Positions 61,151-64,000 of a stretch of 64,000 bases of DNA are shown piece by piece (positions within the stretch are counted from its first letter, which is position 1; each line of letters begins with the position of its first letter). A program made the position numbers and the translations under genes. Under the pieces are notes generated by a model. That model saw only the letters and a list, made by a program, of their open reading frames with translations, ran no database searches and was not told the DNA's origin. The DNA comes from an uncultured Pelagibacteraceae bacterium (GTDB lineage Bacteria > Pseudomonadota > Alphaproteobacteria > Pelagibacterales > Pelagibacteraceae): NCBI GenBank assembly GCA_902575095.1, contig CACGPY010000002.1:1-64000 (forward strand), read 5' to 3'.

Positions 61151-61738
61151 TTAGTTAGAACATTTATATATATATTTACTAAATATATCTAATTCTACGT
61201 TTACCAATCCATTAATTTTAAAGTTCTTCAAATTAGTTAGTTTTAATGTGTGGGGTATAACAGTAATATCAAATGAATTTTGATAAACTTTTGAGATAGT
61301 AAGGGACACACCGTTAATTGAAATTGATGCTTTTTCCATTAAAAATTTATTTAATCTTTTTTCTAAAATCTTCAAATTTATCATCCAGGCTTTGTCTATA
61401 AATTCTATTTTTTTGATTTTTGCTACCCCATCAACATGTCCTTGAATAAAGTGACCTGATATACTTTTACCGAACGATAAAGATTCTTCTAAATTTATTA
61501 TCTGATTTAATCTTAAAGTTTTGAAATTTGATCTTTTTAACGTTTCATTTGATATATAAAAAAATATTCTATTTTTGAATATTTTTACAATCGTTAAACA
61601 AACTCCATCACAACATATTGACGATCCTAAGTCTTTTTTTTTAAAATTAATATTAGTTTGAATTTCGACGTAGATACTATTTTTTTTCCTTGTAATATTT
61701 TTTACTTTTCCCGTATTAAAAATTATTCCATTAAACAT
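61151..61738 (-). CDS. ribE: Riboflavin synthase alpha subunit
   Basis: '[12 protein letters not shown]', 'GSSICCDGVCLTIV', 'SGHFIQGHVDGVA', 'SISINGVSLTI'. Confidence 0.95.
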   Translation of the reverse strand: MFNGIIFNTGKVKNITRKKNSIYVEIQTNINFKKKDLGSSICCDGVCLTIVKIFKNRIFFYISNETLKRSNFKTLRLNQIINLEESLSFGKSISGHFIQGHVDGVAKIKKIEFIDKAWMINLKILEKRLNKFLMEKASISINGVSLTISKVYQNSFDITVIPHTLKLTNLKNFKINGLVNVELDIFSKYIYKCSN

Positions 61739-62804
61739 AATAAAAGTTTTTTTTTAAAAGTTTATCACCATTTAAATTAATTGTTAGTAATTTAGGATGA
61801 ATTTTTTTCAAATGATTTATTGTATCATTATTTTTTCCATTTTTACCTAAATTTTCGTCACTTTTAAAAATGTATAATTCGTGAATCATTTTATTCTTAA
61901 TTAAAGTATTTATAAAGGTTAAGCCCGTCTCAACTAACATTCTAGAATATCCCATTTTATAGATTCTTTTATATAGTAAATTAAAATCATTTTTATCTTC
62001 TAGTTTGTTAACAAATATAATTTTATAGCCTAATTTTTTATATGATGTTGTTTTACTAGAATTTTTTTTGTCGGTTATTAAAAAAGTTTTTCTTAAGTCA
62101 AGGTAATTGTTTAATGATAGATTTTTTTTTAATTTTAATCTTAAATCAATAATGAATAGATCAGGTTTATAATTATTTAACCCATCAATTCTACAATTCA
62201 GTATGGAATCATCATTATTAATTGACTTTGAAGTTGATAAAATACAATCATGTCTGTTTCTTAATAAATGAACTATGTTTCTTGATGTTTCATTTGTTAT
62301 CCACTTATTTTTTTTATTAATAGTTAAATAGTCTTTGGATATTGCAATTTTACCAACAATATACGGAATAGATAATTTTTTATTTAAAAAATAACTTTGA
62401 TAAAACTTCTTGTATTTTTCTGTATGAATTAATTTAGTTATAATTCCTTTTTTTGTAAGAAGTTTTTTTGCTTTTTTAAATGTCCTTAAGTCTGGATCTT
62501 CAAATGCATAAAATACTTTTTTAATCTTTTTTTTTATAATAATATTTATACATGGTGGAGTTTTACCATAATGCGTGCAAGGTTCTAAGGTTGTATATAA
62601 TGATGCTCCTCTACAATCTTTTAAATTATTTAACGCTTTAAATTCGGAATGCGGCCTTCCATTATATGAAGTTACAGCAGATGATATTACCGTATTATTT
62701 TTAACAATAACCGTACCTACTGAAGGATTTAATCTAGTTCGACCAAGATTTTTTTCCGCTTTTTGAAAAGCTAGATCTATGTAATGATTATGATTTGTTG
62801 TCAT
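61731..62804 (-). CDS. ribD: Bifunctional diaminohydroxyphosphoribosylaminopyrimidine deaminase/reductase
   Basis: '[12 protein letters not shown]', 'HSEFKAL', '[14 protein letters not shown]', '[12 protein letters not shown]'. Confidence 0.95.
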   Translation of the reverse strand: MTTNHNHYIDLAFQKAEKNLGRTRLNPSVGTVIVKNNTVISSAVTSYNGRPHSEFKALNNLKDCRGASLYTTLEPCTHYGKTPPCINIIIKKKIKKVFYAFEDPDLRTFKKAKKLLTKKGIITKLIHTEKYKKFYQSYFLNKKLSIPYIVGKIAISKDYLTINKKNKWITNETSRNIVHLLRNRHDCILSTSKSINNDDSILNCRIDGLNNYKPDLFIIDLRLKLKKNLSLNNYLDLRKTFLITDKKNSSKTTSYKKLGYKIIFVNKLEDKNDFNLLYKRIYKMGYSRMLVETGLTFINTLIKNKMIHELYIFKSDENLGKNGKNNDTINHLKKIHPKLLTINLNGDKLLKKNFYYV

Positions 62805-63249
62805 CTAGATTGCCTACAAATTGTTCAAAATCCTTTGCTTCTTTAAAATTTTTATATACAGAAGCAAAACGAACGTAAGCGACTTTATCTAATGATGACA
62901 AACCATCCATAATGAATTTTCCAATTGTTGGTGTAGGAATTTCACTTTCTCCAAGTCCTTCTAAGTTTCTAACTATTTTTGAAATAAACTTTTCGATAGT
63001 TTCAGAGTCAATTGGTCTCTTTCTTGTAGCTATTCGTATAGATTTAGAAATCTTATCTCTATCAAATGGTTCTCTTTTTCCATTTCCTTTAATTACAGTT
63101 AATTCTTGAAATTGTACTCTCTCAAAAGTGGTGAATCTTTCCTTTCTATCGCACCCGCAAAGCCTTCTTCTTCTGATAGCAGTGCCATCTTCTGTCGGTC
63201 TTGAATCAACTACTGACGTATCTTTTTCTCTGCAAAAAGGACAAAGCAT
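62788..63249 (-). CDS. nrdR: Transcriptional repressor NrdR
   Basis: '[33 protein letters not shown]...RFTTFERVQ', ATP-cone '[17 protein letters not shown]'. Confidence 0.96.
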   Translation of the reverse strand: MLCPFCREKDTSVVDSRPTEDGTAIRRRRLCGCDRKERFTTFERVQFQELTVIKGNGKREPFDRDKISKSIRIATRKRPIDSETIEKFISKIVRNLEGLGESEIPTPTIGKFIMDGLSSLDKVAYVRFASVYKNFKEAKDFEQFVGNLDDNKS

Positions 63250-63256
63250 AATTTAT

Positions 63257-64000
63257 TTAATTTCCATATATAGGAAAAGAAGAGCAAAGATCAATAATCT
63301 CTTTTTTGACCTCATTTTCTATTTTTGAATTATCATTTTTATTTTCACTTAAACCTTTAATTACTTTATAAATTAAATCTGCAACTAACTTGAATTCATC
63401 TTCTTTAAAACCTCTTGTAGTGCAAGCTGGCGTGCCTAATCTAATTCCAGAAGTTATAAACGGACTTTCTGTATCAAATGGAATTCCGTTTTTATTGCAA
63501 GTTATATTCGCTCTTCCTAATGAGGCTTGCGCATCTTTTCCAGTTACTTTAAATGATCTTAAATCAAGAAGCATAAGATGTGTGTCTGTGCCTCCTGAAA
63601 AAATTTTAAAACCTTTTTCGGATAATCTCTGTGATAAAACCTTTGCATTTTTAATTACATTTTTTGTGTATACCTTAAATTCATCTGATAAAGCCTCTTT
63701 AAAACAAACCGCTTTAGCTGCTATAACATGCATTAGTGGTCCACCTTGCAAACCAGGAAAGATTGCACTGTTAAATTTTTTAGCTAGCTCTTCATTATTT
63801 GTTAAAATAATACCTCCTCTTGGACCTCTTAAAACTTTATGAGTTGTAGAAGTTACAACATCAGCATACTTTGTTGGATTAGGATAGGCTCCGCCTGCAA
63901 CTAGACCAGATAAATGTGCCATATCAACTAATAGATACGCTCCTACTTTATCGCATATTTCTCTGAATTTTTTAAAATCAATTATTCTTGAGTAAGCGCT
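63257..64000 (-). CDS. glyA: Serine hydroxymethyltransferase (5' end lies beyond the window)
   Basis: '[21 protein letters not shown]' PLP-Lys motif, '[18 protein letters not shown]'; frame continues to base 64000. Confidence 0.96.
   Translation of the reverse strand, partial: SAYSRIIDFKKFREICDKVGAYLLVDMAHLSGLVAGGAYPNPTKYADVVTSTTHKVLRGPRGGIILTNNEELAKKFNSAIFPGLQGGPLMHVIAAKAVCFKEALSDEFKVYTKNVIKNAKVLSQRLSEKGFKIFSGGTDTHLMLLDLRSFKVTGKDAQASLGRANITCNKNGIPFDTESPFITSGIRLGTPACTTRGFKEDEFKLVADLIYKVIKGLSENKNDNSKIENEVKKEIIDLCSSFPIYGN

Noticed and set aside
63390-63842. 150-aa + strand ORF
   Set aside because: Antisense to glyA; no independent support.

Overview
The window is a low-GC, very gene-dense stretch of chromosome. 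Gene content, the AT-rich code usage and the near-absence of intergenic DNA fit a streamlined SAR11/Pelagibacter-like alphaproteobacterium (inference; no database search was possible). Core blocks: secD-secF, uvrA/ssb, gyrA-coaD-ppiase-tgt, recG, cell-wall and tmk-holB-metG-tatD genes, nhaA, recJ-glpX-hom-argC-rpsI-rplM-ctaA, rpmF-plsX-ihfA-merR-rpmG, hppA, and nrdR-ribD-ribE-ribB(A)-ribH-nusB next to glyA. Four tRNAs are present: Lys-TTT, Ser-TGA, Pro-TGG and Glu-TTC. An accessory block (about 26.2-46.1 kb) carries a tyrosine recombinase, surface-glycan genes (FkbM, GT9, gmd, a GT4/CgeB-like fusion) and an inositol-type catabolic/ABC-transport cluster. The strongest unexplained signal is a 16-bp imperfect inverted repeat with a 7-nt spacer (27051-27089) that touches the recombinase start codon and looks like a tyrosine-recombinase core site or operator. 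Other notable points: an inositol cluster without recognisable iolB/iolC/iolJ but with an HpcH-type aldolase, an ALDH and a ROK kinase lacking the usual His/Cys metal motif; a recJ stop codon inside tRNA-Glu; a head-to-head overlap of two genes; a degenerate RibA domain; an altered NrdR zinc ribbon; and a plsX-ihfA junction without fabH. rpmF (57 aa) was missed by the ORF track.
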